DNA of 44,964 bases from JBBKWX01 sp037969175. Its GTDB lineage: Bacteria > Bacteroidota > Bacteroidia > AKYH767-A > JBBKVM01. The number at the start of each line of letters is the position of its first letter. Position 1 is the stretch's first letter. Of this stretch, positions 15,712-25,186 are shown piece by piece. The notes beneath the pieces were generated by a model. The model was not told the origin of the DNA. It saw nothing but the letters and a program-made list of their open reading frames with translations, and did not search any database. The DNA is taken from positions 1 to 44,964 of the forward strand of contig JBBKWX010000202.1 of NCBI GenBank assembly GCA_037969175.1. The letters are read 5' to 3'. A program made the translations under genes and the position numbers.

Positions 15712-18567
15712 ATGGCAAATCAGATAAATAACGTCAAAGACCACAAACAATATATCCTTATTGAAGGAGCCAGGCAGCATAACCTGAAGAATATTCATGT
15801 AGCAATACCAAGAAATAAACTGGTTGTGATCACCGGTTTAAGCGGCTCCGGGAAGTCATCTTTGGCTTTTGACACTTTATACGCAGAGGGCCAGCGCAGG
15901 TATGTTGAGTCGCTTTCTTCTTATGCCAGACAATTTGTAGGGCGTATGAATAAGCCGGATGTTGACAACATAAGAGGTATTTCACCTGCTATTGCCATCG
16001 AACAAAAGGTAAATTCAAGGAATCCGCGTTCAACTGTCGGAACCTCTACTGAGATCTATGATTATCTGAAATTATTATTTGCCAGAGTAGGCATTACCTA
16101 CTCTCCTATTTCCGGGAAGCAAGTAAAAAGACATTCGATTTCAGATGTGGTAGATTTTATTTTGAACAAAGACAATGGCACTAAGGTCTTTCTATATAGC
16201 CCAGTGATCTTTCATAAGGAAAGATCGCTTGAGGATGAACTTGCAGTGATCATCCAGAAAGGATTTAGCCGGATCCGTTATAACAATGAGATCCAAAGAG
16301 CAGAAGACCTTTTGGATTCCCTATCAGAAAAAGAAAAAAAGAAGTCCAATGTAAAAGGACTGGAGATATTAGCTGACCGTTTTATCGTTGATAAAGAAGA
16401 TGATGAACTGGGGTCAAGAATTGCCGACTCGGTACAAACCTGTTTCTTCGAATCAAAAGGTGATTGTACCGTAGAACTGATCGCTGAAGACGAAACTTCA
16501 ACTTCAAGTTCATTCTCCAATAGATTTGAGATGGATGGGATCAGTTTTGAGGAGCCGAGCACTCACTTATTCAGTTTTAATAATCCGTACGGTGCCTGCA
16601 AAACTTGTGAAGGATTCGGTACCATCATTGGAATCGACGAGGATCTAGTCATTCCGAATAAGAGTCTTTCCATATACGATGGGGCTGTTGCATGTTGGAG
16701 GGGTGAAAAAATGAAAGAGTGGAATGATGCACTGGTCATGAAAGCTTATGAATTCGAATTTCCTATTCATAAACCCTATTACATGCTGTCTATCGAGCAA
16801 AAGAAATTGATATGGTCGGGAAACAAGTATTTTAAAGGATTAAATGAGTTCTTCAAATATTTAGAGGAGCAGAGTTACAAGATCCAATACCGGGTTATGT
16901 TGAGCAGGTATCGGGGCAGGACAGGTTGTCCTGATTGTAATGGAAGCAGACTTAGGCAAGATGCTAATTTTGTAAAATTTGGATCCAAATCGATCACGGA
17001 GATCGTGTTAATGCCTGTTGCTGAAAGTTTAGAGTTTTTTCAAACATTCAAGGCAGATGCCCGGATTCAAAAAATAGCTTCCAGATTATTAATTGAGATT
17101 ACCAATAGACTTCAATTCCTATTTGATGTTGGGTTAGGTTATCTAACTCTTAACCGGCTCTCAAATTCATTGAGTGGTGGTGAAAGTCAGCGTATAAATT
17201 TGGCTACATCCCTGGGTTCCAGCCTGGTTGGTTCCATGTATATTTTAGATGAGCCTAGCATAGGGCTACATCCCAGAGATACTCAGAGATTGATTAAGGT
17301 TTTGCAGTCATTACGCAGACTAGGGAATACAGTTATTGTGGTTGAACATGATGAAGAGATCATGCAGGCTGCTGAACATCTGATAGACATAGGTCCACTT
17401 GCAGGTGCACATGGTGGGGAACTTATTTTTGAAGGGAATTATGAACAAATTTTAACGGATGAGATTAGTCTGACAGGAAAATATCTCAGCGGAAAAATGG
17501 GTATTGATATTCCGGTTAAAAGGCGGGTCACAAAAAATTATATTGAAATTCAAGGTGCAAGAGAAAACAATCTGAATGGGATAAATGTTAGGTTTCCATT
17601 GGACTGCATGACAGTTGTGACCGGAGTTAGTGGTTCTGGAAAAACAAGTTTGGTAAAACGCGTTCTCTATCCTGCTTTGAAAAAACTGTTCGGAGGTTAC
17701 AGTGAAGAAAGTGGTTTGTATGATCATATTACCGGTGACCTGGATAAAGTCAGTTCAGTTGAATTGGTAGACCAAAATCCCATTGGAAAATCTTCAAGGT
17801 CTAACCCGGCGACTTATGTTAAGGCTTATGATGAAATAAGAGAATTATATGCTGAACAAGGGTTGTCAAAAACCCGAAAGTTTAAAGCTTCACACTTTTC
17901 ATTTAATGTTGATGGAGGCAGATGTCCGGTTTGTCAGGGAGAAGGTCAGGTGACCATTGAAATGCAATTCATGGCAGATATACATTTGACCTGCGAAACC
18001 TGTTCCGGTAAGCGATTCACAGATGAAGTACTTGAAGTGAAGTTTAAGGAAAATAACATTTATAACATACTTGATTTAACAATTGAAGAAGCAATTGAGT
18101 TTTTCTCAGAAGAATCAAATTTTGACAATATCACCCGGAAAATTGTTGAGAAACTCAAACCATTATTCGATGTTGGATTAGGCTATGTGAAATTGGGTCA
18201 AAGCTCCAATACTTTAAGTGGTGGAGAGGCTCAACGAATTAAACTAGCTTCTTTTCTTTCAAAAGGCAATATTCACGATCATACTATTTTCTTTTTTGAT
18301 GAACCTACAACAGGTTTACACTTCCATGATATCCGAAAACTGCTGGACTCATTTAATGCGTTGATAGCACAAGGGAATTCAGTAATTATAATCGAACATA
18401 ATTTAGAAATAATAAAGTGTGCTGATTGGGTAATTGATCTGGGACCTGAAGGAGGAAGTACGGGAGGTAATATTGTTTATTCAGGTCTCCCGGAAGGATT
18501 GGCTGAGTGTGAAGAATCACATACCGGGAAATTCCTTAAAGAAAAATTGCTAAAAGATAAATCCTAA
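15712..18567 (+). CDS. uvrA: Excinuclease ABC subunit A
   Basis: A damage-recognition ATPase of nucleotide excision repair, 951 residues from the chosen ATG. The start is placed by the -7 element upstream and by the A-rich AAAAAAG before it; the ATG at 15697 would add five residues. Order: Walker A GLSGSGKSSLAF, the RRYVESLSSYARQF segment, first zinc module (CKTCEGFG ... CPDCNGSRL), signature LSGGESQRINLA, Walker B YILDEPSIGLHPRD. The second half has Walker A GVSGSGKTSLVKR, the second zinc module (CPVCQGEG ... CETCSGKRF), signature LSGGEAQRIKLA and DEPTTGLHFHD. All expected elements are present. It stands alone; uvrB is not in the window. Confidence 0.97.
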   Translation: MANQINNVKDHKQYILIEGARQHNLKNIHVAIPRNKLVVITGLSGSGKSSLAFDTLYAEGQRRYVESLSSYARQFVGRMNKPDVDNIRGISPAIAIEQKVNSRNPRSTVGTSTEIYDYLKLLFARVGITYSPISGKQVKRHSISDVVDFILNKDNGTKVFLYSPVIFHKERSLEDELAVIIQKGFSRIRYNNEIQRAEDLLDSLSEKEKKKSNVKGLEILADRFIVDKEDDELGSRIADSVQTCFFESKGDCTVELIAEDETSTSSSFSNRFEMDGISFEEPSTHLFSFNNPYGACKTCEGFGTIIGIDEDLVIPNKSLSIYDGAVACWRGEKMKEWNDALVMKAYEFEFPIHKPYYMLSIEQKKLIWSGNKYFKGLNEFFKYLEEQSYKIQYRVMLSRYRGRTGCPDCNGSRLRQDANFVKFGSKSITEIVLMPVAESLEFFQTFKADARIQKIASRLLIEITNRLQFLFDVGLGYLTLNRLSNSLSGGESQRINLATSLGSSLVGSMYILDEPSIGLHPRDTQRLIKVLQSLRRLGNTVIVVEHDEEIMQAAEHLIDIGPLAGAHGGELIFEGNYEQILTDEISLTGKYLSGKMGIDIPVKRRVTKNYIEIQGARENNLNGINVRFPLDCMTVVTGVSGSGKTSLVKRVLYPALKKLFGGYSEESGLYDHITGDLDKVSSVELVDQNPIGKSSRSNPATYVKAYDEIRELYAEQGLSKTRKFKASHFSFNVDGGRCPVCQGEGQVTIEMQFMADIHLTCETCSGKRFTDEVLEVKFKENNIYNILDLTIEEAIEFFSEESNFDNITRKIVEKLKPLFDVGLGYVKLGQSSNTLSGGEAQRIKLASFLSKGNIHDHTIFFFDEPTTGLHFHDIRKLLDSFNALIAQGNSVIIIEHNLEIIKCADWVIDLGPEGGSTGGNIVYSGLPEGLAECEESHTGKFLKEKLLKDKS

Positions 18568-18636
18568 TCTGAATTTGCATCTAAAATCGGATGTATTCTA
18601 GAGTACCAGATCTTATAATGAATAACTCAGACTAGA

Positions 18637-20415
18637 TCAATCTGCCAATTTATCATTTCTGAACTGAACATTATATAATTCCCTATACATACCGTTCTTT
18701 TTTAATAACTCAGAATGAGTTCCCTTTTCTTTCACGTTTCCTTTTTCCATAACCATTATAAGATCGGCATTCTGAATAGTTGCCAATCTGTGAGCTATGA
18801 CTATTGAGGTCCGATTTTGTGTTAATTTTGCAGTTGCATTCTGAATCAACAATTCACTTTCAGGATCGATACTGGAAGTAGCTTCGTCCAACACCAAAAT
18901 TGTAGGTTTATAAACATAGGCCCTGATGAAGGAGATCAATTGTCTTTGTCCTACTGATAGCATCCCCCCTCTTTCTCGCACATTATAATCATAAGCACCG
19001 GGAAGATTACGGATAAATCGATCAGCTCCAACTTTTTCTGCCGCAGCCACAACTTCTTCTCTTCTGATTGAATCATTGTTCAGTGTAATATTATTGTGAA
19101 TGGAATCTGAGAAAAGAAATACATCTTGCAGCACCACGGATATCCGATTTCTCAAACTTTGAAGATCATATTCCTTTATATCTTTCCCATCTATTTTAAT
19201 TGATCCTTTTTGAATTTCATAAAATCTGTTCAACAGATTTATTACGGATGATTTCCCGGCTCCCGTAGCTCCTACAAGAGCAACAGTCTGTCCCGGTGCA
19301 ACCTTAAAAGAAATGTTTTTCAGAACCCAATCTTCTGCATCATATGCAAACCATACATTTTCAAATTCTATTTCTCCCTGGATATCTTTGGCATCAAGCT
19401 TACCAAAATTTGGAATTTCTTCCTGAGTATCCAGGACTTTAAAAATTCTTTCTGAACTAACCATACCCATTTGGAGGGTATTAAATTTATCAGCCAACTC
19501 ACGAATTGGTCTGAAAAGCATATTAATATATAAGATGAATGCCATCATTGCACCCAATGTAACTTCATTTCCCAATACGCCTTTTGCTCCCCACCACACC
19601 ATCATTCCAATTGAAATAGCTGATAATAATTCTACAACAGGAAAGAAGATAGAATAATACCAGATGGAACGGATATGAGCTTGTTTGTGCTCTTCGTTGA
19701 TCTGATCAAATTTTTTCATTTCTCTTTCTTCCCGGTTGAACAGCTGAACCACACTCATCCCGGTAAGATGTTCCTGTACAAAAACATTCAATCTGGCAAC
19801 TTGTGTTCTAACATCCCTAAAAGAATCTTTAATCGATTTTCGAAAAACATTGGTTGCAATGAACAATACCGGAAGCACAGCTAAACTAACCAGAGTAAGC
19901 TTCACATCTGTCCAAAACATTACAGATATCACGATGATAAGTTGAAGCAAATCACCTATGATCACGATTATTCCATCAGAAAATATATCCGATATAGTTT
20001 CAATATCACTAACTGTTCGGGTAACGGGAGTTCCAATTGGTGTTCTGTCAAAGTACTTTAATTTAAAATTTAAGATATGACGATATAATTTGACACGCAT
20101 ATCACGAATTACAAGCTGGCCAAGCAAGTTGGTGTAATATGTTTGCAGATACTGAAACAAGGATTGTATGATTAGCAATACGATCATTGCCAGAGTCATC
20201 ATCAACAATCCTTTTTCATCACCAAACACTATAAAATTATCGAAGGTATACTGGATAAGTAAAGGCCGGCTGGGTGCCAATAATGCAACCAAAAATGTCA
20301 TCAATACAGAAAACCAAAATAGTCTCCTGTAAGGTTTCATATACCGAAAGACCCTCAGTAAAATTGGGAAATCAAATGCTTCGCCACTTACCGTCTTATC
20401 CTTACTTTCCATCAT
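18637..20415 (-). CDS. ABC exporter, MsbA/multidrug type (fused TMD-NBD)
   Basis: A 592-residue half-transporter. The membrane domain (about 20-330) has six hydrophobic helices. The ATPase domain (about 350-585) has Walker A GATGAGKSSVIN, signature LSVGQRQLISF (Val in place of the usual second Gly), Walker B ILVLDEATSSIDPESE and H-loop IAHRLATIQNADL. Such proteins act as homodimers or heterodimers and export lipids or hydrophobic compounds. Its ATG lies inside the last codons of truA (14-bp overlap), so the two are co-transcribed, which says little about substrate. An MsbA-like lipid A flippase role is possible but is not shown by the sequence. Confidence 0.92.
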   Translation of the reverse strand: MMESKDKTVSGEAFDFPILLRVFRYMKPYRRLFWFSVLMTFLVALLAPSRPLLIQYTFDNFIVFGDEKGLLMMTLAMIVLLIIQSLFQYLQTYYTNLLGQLVIRDMRVKLYRHILNFKLKYFDRTPIGTPVTRTVSDIETISDIFSDGIIVIIGDLLQLIIVISVMFWTDVKLTLVSLAVLPVLFIATNVFRKSIKDSFRDVRTQVARLNVFVQEHLTGMSVVQLFNREEREMKKFDQINEEHKQAHIRSIWYYSIFFPVVELLSAISIGMMVWWGAKGVLGNEVTLGAMMAFILYINMLFRPIRELADKFNTLQMGMVSSERIFKVLDTQEEIPNFGKLDAKDIQGEIEFENVWFAYDAEDWVLKNISFKVAPGQTVALVGATGAGKSSVINLLNRFYEIQKGSIKIDGKDIKEYDLQSLRNRISVVLQDVFLFSDSIHNNITLNNDSIRREEVVAAAEKVGADRFIRNLPGAYDYNVRERGGMLSVGQRQLISFIRAYVYKPTILVLDEATSSIDPESELLIQNATAKLTQNRTSIVIAHRLATIQNADLIMVMEKGNVKEKGTHSELLKKNGMYRELYNVQFRNDKLAD

Positions 20416-21190
20416 TCAAGTTTGTAAATATTGATCCGGCAAATTCGTCTTGTATTATATATGGATAAACAATTTTGACGAGATGGAGACCTTTTGCAGG
20501 AACGCTAGCTCCTGTTTCGGAACGATCCTTACTCAATCCTATTTCTCGAAAATATTCAGGAGTCCAATTACTCTGAGCAGCTTCCAACATTGTACCTATA
20601 ATTGATCTTACCATTCCCCTTAGAAATCTATTGGCAGTGATATGAAACTCCCAATTACCATCGTTCTTTATCCATTCAGCTTTTGAGACCTTACATATAT
20701 AACTCCCGGGGTTTCCACCTTTCTTTGCAAAAGCCTTGAAATTATCGAACTCCGGTAAGATATCAGCAAAGGATTGCAATGTAAGCAAGTCAGGCATTCT
20801 GTTTTTTAACCAGGAATAATTATTCAGAAAAGGTTGTTTGTCCTGACAGATCTTATAAATATATGATCTGGAGATGGCATCATAACGTGCGTGACATTCA
20901 TCCTTAACTGCAATTATCTTTGAAATCGCAATTTCAGTGGGTAAGATCGCATTCAATCTGTGGGCAAGCTCATTGTTGTCCGGCTTTCCCGAATAATCAA
21001 AATGAGCAAAATATTCTGTTGCATGAACTCCGGTATCCGTTCTGCCACATCCTACAACTGAAGTCTTCTTTCCTATGAGGGTTAATAAGCTATCTTCGAT
21101 CAGATCCTGTACGGCGACGGCATTTATTTGACTTTGCCAGCCATGGAACGGACTTCCATCATATTGAAGTTTAATAAAAAATCGAGGCAT
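20402..21190 (-). CDS. truA: tRNA pseudouridine(38-40) synthase TruA
   Basis: A 262-residue enzyme of usual TruA length. The start has FIKLQYDGSPFHGWQSQ, and the catalytic Asp is residue 52 in GCGRTDTGVHA. FLRGMVRSIIGTMLEAA near residue 190 is the conserved C-terminal motif. It modifies the anticodon arm of many tRNAs. It is first in a two-gene leftward unit with the ABC exporter, overlapping it by 14 bp. Confidence 0.96.
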   Translation of the reverse strand: MPRFFIKLQYDGSPFHGWQSQINAVAVQDLIEDSLLTLIGKKTSVVGCGRTDTGVHATEYFAHFDYSGKPDNNELAHRLNAILPTEIAISKIIAVKDECHARYDAISRSYIYKICQDKQPFLNNYSWLKNRMPDLLTLQSFADILPEFDNFKAFAKKGGNPGSYICKVSKAEWIKNDGNWEFHITANRFLRGMVRSIIGTMLEAAQSNWTPEYFREIGLSKDRSETGASVPAKGLHLVKIVYPYIIQDEFAGSIFTNLNDGK

Positions 21191-21309
21191 AAGACGGCAA
21201 AACTACGAAATTCGGTTTGATGCCAGCCAAAGCTCATTATATTTGGAAGATTAAGATCCAAACAAATGTTATTTTATGCAATATATCAGTCTTGTAACGT
21301 TCAATTATT

Positions 21310-21343
21310 CATGATTTTTTCATGATTAAGATAGTACAATTGC
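21310..21343 (+). promoter_or_regulatory. Promoter and direct repeat upstream of moxR-bat
   Basis: TCATGATT occurs twice (21310-21317 and 21321-21328) with an 11-bp period, as expected for a regulator binding one face of the helix. A -7-like TACAATTG (one mismatch) follows at 21336-21343, 22 bp before the moxR ATG, so the repeat overlaps the -33 position. The regulator is unknown. Confidence 0.4.
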
Positions 21344-21365
21344 AGGGCAAAAAATTTAATTGAAT

Positions 21366-22352
21366 ATGAGTGATATACAATTGATCAACGAAAAAATAGA
21401 AAAAGAAAGTGCTTTTCTTGAACTCCTGAATTTAGAGTTAAGTAAAGTTTTGGTTGGACAAAAGCATATGGTAGATCGATTGCTGATCGGGTTATTGAGC
21501 AATGGCCATATTCTGCTTGAAGGAGTGCCCGGACTGGCAAAAACTTTAGCAATAAAATCGCTTGCAAAAGCGATCCAAGCAAAGTTCAGCAGAATACAAT
21601 TCACTCCCGATCTGCTACCTGCGGATCTGATAGGGACGATGATCTATAATCAGAGAAAGGAAGAATTTTTAGTCAAGAAAGGTCCCATTTTTGCAAATTT
21701 CATTTTAGCAGATGAAATAAACAGGGCGCCGGCAAAAGTACAGAGTGCCTTGTTGGAAGCAATGCAGGAACGCCAGATTACGATCAGTGAAGACACCTTT
21801 TATTTGCCAAATCCATTTCTGGTACTTGCAACACAAAATCCAATTGAACAAGAAGGTACTTATCCTTTGCCGGAAGCTCAACTTGATCGTTTCATGATGA
21901 AAGTCGTTATCACTTACCCCAATCGTGAAGAAGAGCACAAGATCATGCGTCAGAATATTGCTGTCAATGAAATCGAGATCCAACCTGTAGTTACTATTGA
22001 TCAAATAATCGCTGCCAGGAATATTTGCAAGGAAGTGTATATGGATGAAAAGATAGAACGCTATATTATAGATCTGGTTTTTGCAAGTCGTGATCCGGCT
22101 TCAGTTGGACTGGAAAACTTAAAAGGTTTACTTGAGTATGGAGGTAGTCCCAGAGCAAGTATTAACCTGGCTCAAGCTTCAAAAGCAATGGCATTTATCA
22201 AGCATCGGGGATATGTTATTCCTGAAGATGTAAGAGCAATATTTCATGATGTAATGCGCCATAGAATTGGACTAAGCTATGAAGCAGAAGCAGAAGAAAT
22301 AAGCGCAGATAAGATTTTAGATGAAATATTGAATGGCGTAAAAGTTCCTTAA
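21366..22352 (+). CDS. MoxR-family AAA+ ATPase
   Basis: A 328-residue cytosolic AAA+ protein, started at the ATG at 21366 (a TTG two codons earlier is less likely). It has Walker A EGVPGLAKT, Walker B FILADEINRAP, then KVQSALLEAMQERQ and the sensor 1 region LATQNPIEQEGTYPLPEAQLDRF. MoxR ATPases act as chaperones that mature or remodel partners with VWA domains. Here the next genes encode a DUF58 protein and two VWA membrane proteins, the classical arrangement. It is first in an eight-gene operon; the DUF58 gene follows 17 bp after its stop. Confidence 0.95.
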   Translation: MSDIQLINEKIEKESAFLELLNLELSKVLVGQKHMVDRLLIGLLSNGHILLEGVPGLAKTLAIKSLAKAIQAKFSRIQFTPDLLPADLIGTMIYNQRKEEFLVKKGPIFANFILADEINRAPAKVQSALLEAMQERQITISEDTFYLPNPFLVLATQNPIEQEGTYPLPEAQLDRFMMKVVITYPNREEEHKIMRQNIAVNEIEIQPVVTIDQIIAARNICKEVYMDEKIERYIIDLVFASRDPASVGLENLKGLLEYGGSPRASINLAQASKAMAFIKHRGYVIPEDVRAIFHDVMRHRIGLSYEAEAEEISADKILDEILNGVKVP

Positions 22353-22369
22353 GACGTTTACTTATCTAT

Positions 22370-23248
22370 ATGAGTGCATCAGCAGAGCTGTTAAAAAAAG
22401 TAAAAAGGATAGAGATAAAGTCACGTGGCTTAAGTAACCGGATCTTTTCCGGAGAATACCATAGTGCCTTCAAAGGGAGAGGTATGGCTTTTAGTGAGGT
22501 AAGAGAGTACCAACCCGGTGATGAAATAAGGAGCATTGATTGGAATGTAACCGCCCGATTCAATCATCCCTATGTTAAGGTATTTGAAGAAGAAAGAGAA
22601 CTAACCGTTCTTCTGGCAATTGATATAAGCTCCTCAGGTAAATTCGGAACCCGATCGAAACTCAAATCTGAAATGATCATTGAGATCTGCGCTGTTATTG
22701 CTTTTTCAGCAATTAACAATAATGACAAGATCGGAGTAGTGCTTTTTTCTGATCAAATCGAAAAATTTATTCCTCCTAAAAAAGGAAAAAGTCATGCACT
22801 ACGGATTATCAAAGAACTGCTGGAATTTAAACCTGTATCAGAAAAGACTTCCATCAAAACAGGATTAGAATATATTCGGCATATCACTAAGAAAAAAGCG
22901 ATCGTGTTTTTAATTTCAGACATGATGGATGAAGGATTTGATAAATCTCTGAAGATCGTCAACAGACGTCATGACCTCGTTGCGCTGCAGATTGCGGATC
23001 CTTCAGATACGAGGCTTCCAAATGTTGGTTTGGTAAATATCATCGATCCGGAAACAAAGCAGACACGGGTTTTGGATACTTCAGATCCATATGTAAGAAA
23101 AACCTGGGAAGCCAACAGAATGAGTTCTCTCGCAAAAACAATAGCTAAATTCAGAAGTTGTGGTACGGATCATTTGATCTTAGAAACAGATAGAGATTAT
23201 ATACCTGCCCTTTCAGGTTTGTTCAAAAGAAGAGGAGGTCGAAGATGA
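22370..23248 (+). CDS. DUF58 domain protein (VWA-like partner of MoxR)
   Basis: A 292-residue protein without membrane segments. It has the DUF58 hallmark FSEVREYQPGDEIRSIDWN around residues 42-62, followed by a VWA-like Rossmann fold with a MIDAS-type DISSSGK sequence. DUF58 proteins nearly always occur beside moxR and are thought to be its clients; their molecular role is poorly known. The stop overlaps the next ATG by 4 bp (ATGA). Confidence 0.92.
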   Translation: MSASAELLKKVKRIEIKSRGLSNRIFSGEYHSAFKGRGMAFSEVREYQPGDEIRSIDWNVTARFNHPYVKVFEEERELTVLLAIDISSSGKFGTRSKLKSEMIIEICAVIAFSAINNNDKIGVVLFSDQIEKFIPPKKGKSHALRIIKELLEFKPVSEKTSIKTGLEYIRHITKKKAIVFLISDMMDEGFDKSLKIVNRRHDLVALQIADPSDTRLPNVGLVNIIDPETKQTRVLDTSDPYVRKTWEANRMSSLAKTIAKFRSCGTDHLILETDRDYIPALSGLFKRRGGRR

Positions 23249-24189
23249 AAAATCTTTTGTTTTTTCTTATCCTCTCCCCCAGCCTTTTGTTCGGTCAAAT
23301 AAGAAATCTTGAAACCTCTTTAGACACAAATGCAATACAAATAGGTCAACGAGCCAGATTGATCCTTAAAACTGACCTTGATTCAAAATCCGCAATTCAT
23401 TTCCAGGCATGGCCAGATAGTGTTCCCGGACTAGAATTATCAATCAAATCAAGTACAGATACAATAAAGAATGATAAAGGAACTGATCAACTCCGACATA
23501 TTTATTATTTAACTTCATTTGATTCCGGGTATTTCGTAATACCACCTTTGGCTGTAGCATTTTCAGATGAGATCCACAGGGATACTTTATTTACCGAAGC
23601 ACTTTTATTGAAGGTCAGTATACCTTCGGTTGATTCAACAGATGTAATACATGATATTTATGAACCCTACAGTATTCCATATTCATTTTGGGAAATATTG
23701 GAAATGATCTGGCCTTATCTACTTTTCATACTATTAGCAATAGCATTATTTTTTATTTTGAAGAAATATCTGCGAAAAAATAAATTAGAACAGAATGAGA
23801 CAACAATCATAATTGACCCGGATCAATGGGCATTGGATGAATTGAGCAAGATCAAGCAACTGAAATATCTTGAAGACGGGAAATTCAAGCTTTTTCATAT
23901 AGAAATATCTGATATCTTAAGGAAGTATATTGAATTGAAACTTCAGGTAAATGCGTTAGAAAAAACAAGCGATGAATTACTTGAACAGTTGGAACTCCAT
24001 TCAGTAATAAGCAAAAATGAATGGTCAATTCTTGAAAAAATATTGAAACAATGCGACAGGGTAAAATTTGCAAAGCATAGACCCGGAAATGAAACCTCCG
24101 AGTTATTGCATACCAATGCTGTTGTATTCGTGAAAAGCATGATCAGAGTTGAAGAAACAGATAACTCGGAAAAGGAGACGGAATCATGA
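23245..24189 (+). CDS. Unnamed Bat-operon membrane protein (DUF4381-like position)
   Basis: A 314-residue protein with an N-terminal signal peptide (KNLLFFLILSPSLLFG), an extracytoplasmic beta-rich domain of about 130 residues, one membrane helix (about 158-174, YLLFILLAIALFFILKK), and a cytoplasmic helical tail (about 190-310). The topology and position between the DUF58 and batA genes are like the DUF4381 proteins of proteobacterial moxR operons, but I cannot assign it to that family with certainty. It overlaps both neighbours by 4 bp, so it is translated together with them. Its outer domain may be a periplasmic partner of BatA/B or BatD. Confidence 0.75.
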   Translation: MKNLLFFLILSPSLLFGQIRNLETSLDTNAIQIGQRARLILKTDLDSKSAIHFQAWPDSVPGLELSIKSSTDTIKNDKGTDQLRHIYYLTSFDSGYFVIPPLAVAFSDEIHRDTLFTEALLLKVSIPSVDSTDVIHDIYEPYSIPYSFWEILEMIWPYLLFILLAIALFFILKKYLRKNKLEQNETTIIIDPDQWALDELSKIKQLKYLEDGKFKLFHIEISDILRKYIELKLQVNALEKTSDELLEQLELHSVISKNEWSILEKILKQCDRVKFAKHRPGNETSELLHTNAVVFVKSMIRVEETDNSEKETES

Positions 24190-25184
24190 ATCTGAGTAAT
24201 TATTCTTACGCAAATCCTGAATTATTCTGGATATTCTTGGTGATACCGATACTTGTTTTCTATTATTTTTTGAAACACCGGTCAACCCGACTATATATTT
24301 CTATTCCTTTTTCAGACATAGACCATGAGATCAAACCAACCTGGAAAGAAAGATTGATCCATCTACCTTTTATTATCAGAATCATAAGTTTTATCCTCAT
24401 AATTTTCATTCTTGCCAGACCTCGATCAAGCAGTGTTGGTTCTGAAGTAAATACTGAGGGCATTGACATCGTATTAGCAATTGATATTTCGGCTTCGATG
24501 TTGGCTGAAGATTTTAAACCAAATCGTATTGAAGCGGCCAAAAATGTAGCTAAGGATTTTATTCTGTCAAGAAAAAATGATAGGATAGGATTGGTTATTT
24601 TTTCAGGTGAAAGTTACACCCAATGTCCTACTACTACTGATCATAATGTTTTACTCAATACATTAACAGCTGTAAAAAGTGGAATGCTTGAAGATGGGAC
24701 CGCTATTGGAGAAGGACTTGCTACAGCAGTTAGCCGACTAAAAGATTCTGATTCAAAATCTAAAGTGGTGATTTTATTGACAGATGGAGTTAATAATCTT
24801 GGTTCTGTTTCGCCGGAAACTGCAGGGGACATAGCAAAATCTTTTGGCATACGGGTTTATTCAGTTGGAGTTGGGACTAACGGTCTGGCACCATATCCTG
24901 TCCAAACACCCTTTGGTAAAGAATATCAACGCCTGCCTGTACAAATTGACGAAGTCATATTGAAAAAAATTGCAGCAACTACTGATGGCAAATATTTCAG
25001 AGCGACGAATAATACTCAATTGACGGAAGTATATTCAGAAATTGACAAGATGGAAAAAACAAAGATCCGTGTTGAAGAATGGAGATCTTATACTGATATG
25101 TTCAAACCATTTTTATTGCTGACCATATTTCTGCTCGGTTTTGAATTGCTGTTTCAACATTTAATTTTAAGACGAATACCATAA
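24186..25184 (+). CDS. batA: BatA, VWA-domain membrane protein
   Basis: A 332-residue protein with two N-terminal membrane helices (about 12-29 and 60-77), a VWA domain (about 92-290) and a C-terminal helix (about 308-326). The MIDAS motif DISAS is at residues 100-104, and the later T and D residues are in place (LLTDGVNN), so metal binding is expected. It carries the Bat-specific sequence MLAEDFKPNRIEAAK. It belongs to the Bacteroides aerotolerance operon family, a membrane complex linked to stress tolerance. The start overlaps the previous stop (ATGA), and batB begins 2 bp after its stop. Confidence 0.94.
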   Translation: MNLSNYSYANPELFWIFLVIPILVFYYFLKHRSTRLYISIPFSDIDHEIKPTWKERLIHLPFIIRIISFILIIFILARPRSSSVGSEVNTEGIDIVLAIDISASMLAEDFKPNRIEAAKNVAKDFILSRKNDRIGLVIFSGESYTQCPTTTDHNVLLNTLTAVKSGMLEDGTAIGEGLATAVSRLKDSDSKSKVVILLTDGVNNLGSVSPETAGDIAKSFGIRVYSVGVGTNGLAPYPVQTPFGKEYQRLPVQIDEVILKKIAATTDGKYFRATNNTQLTEVYSEIDKMEKTKIRVEEWRSYTDMFKPFLLLTIFLLGFELLFQHLILRRIP

Positions 25185-25186
25185 GG

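Noticed and set aside
18568..18636. A possible terminator between converging uvrA and the ABC exporter
   Set aside because: Only a weak GCATC/GGATG pairing without a T-run; not convincing as an intrinsic terminator.
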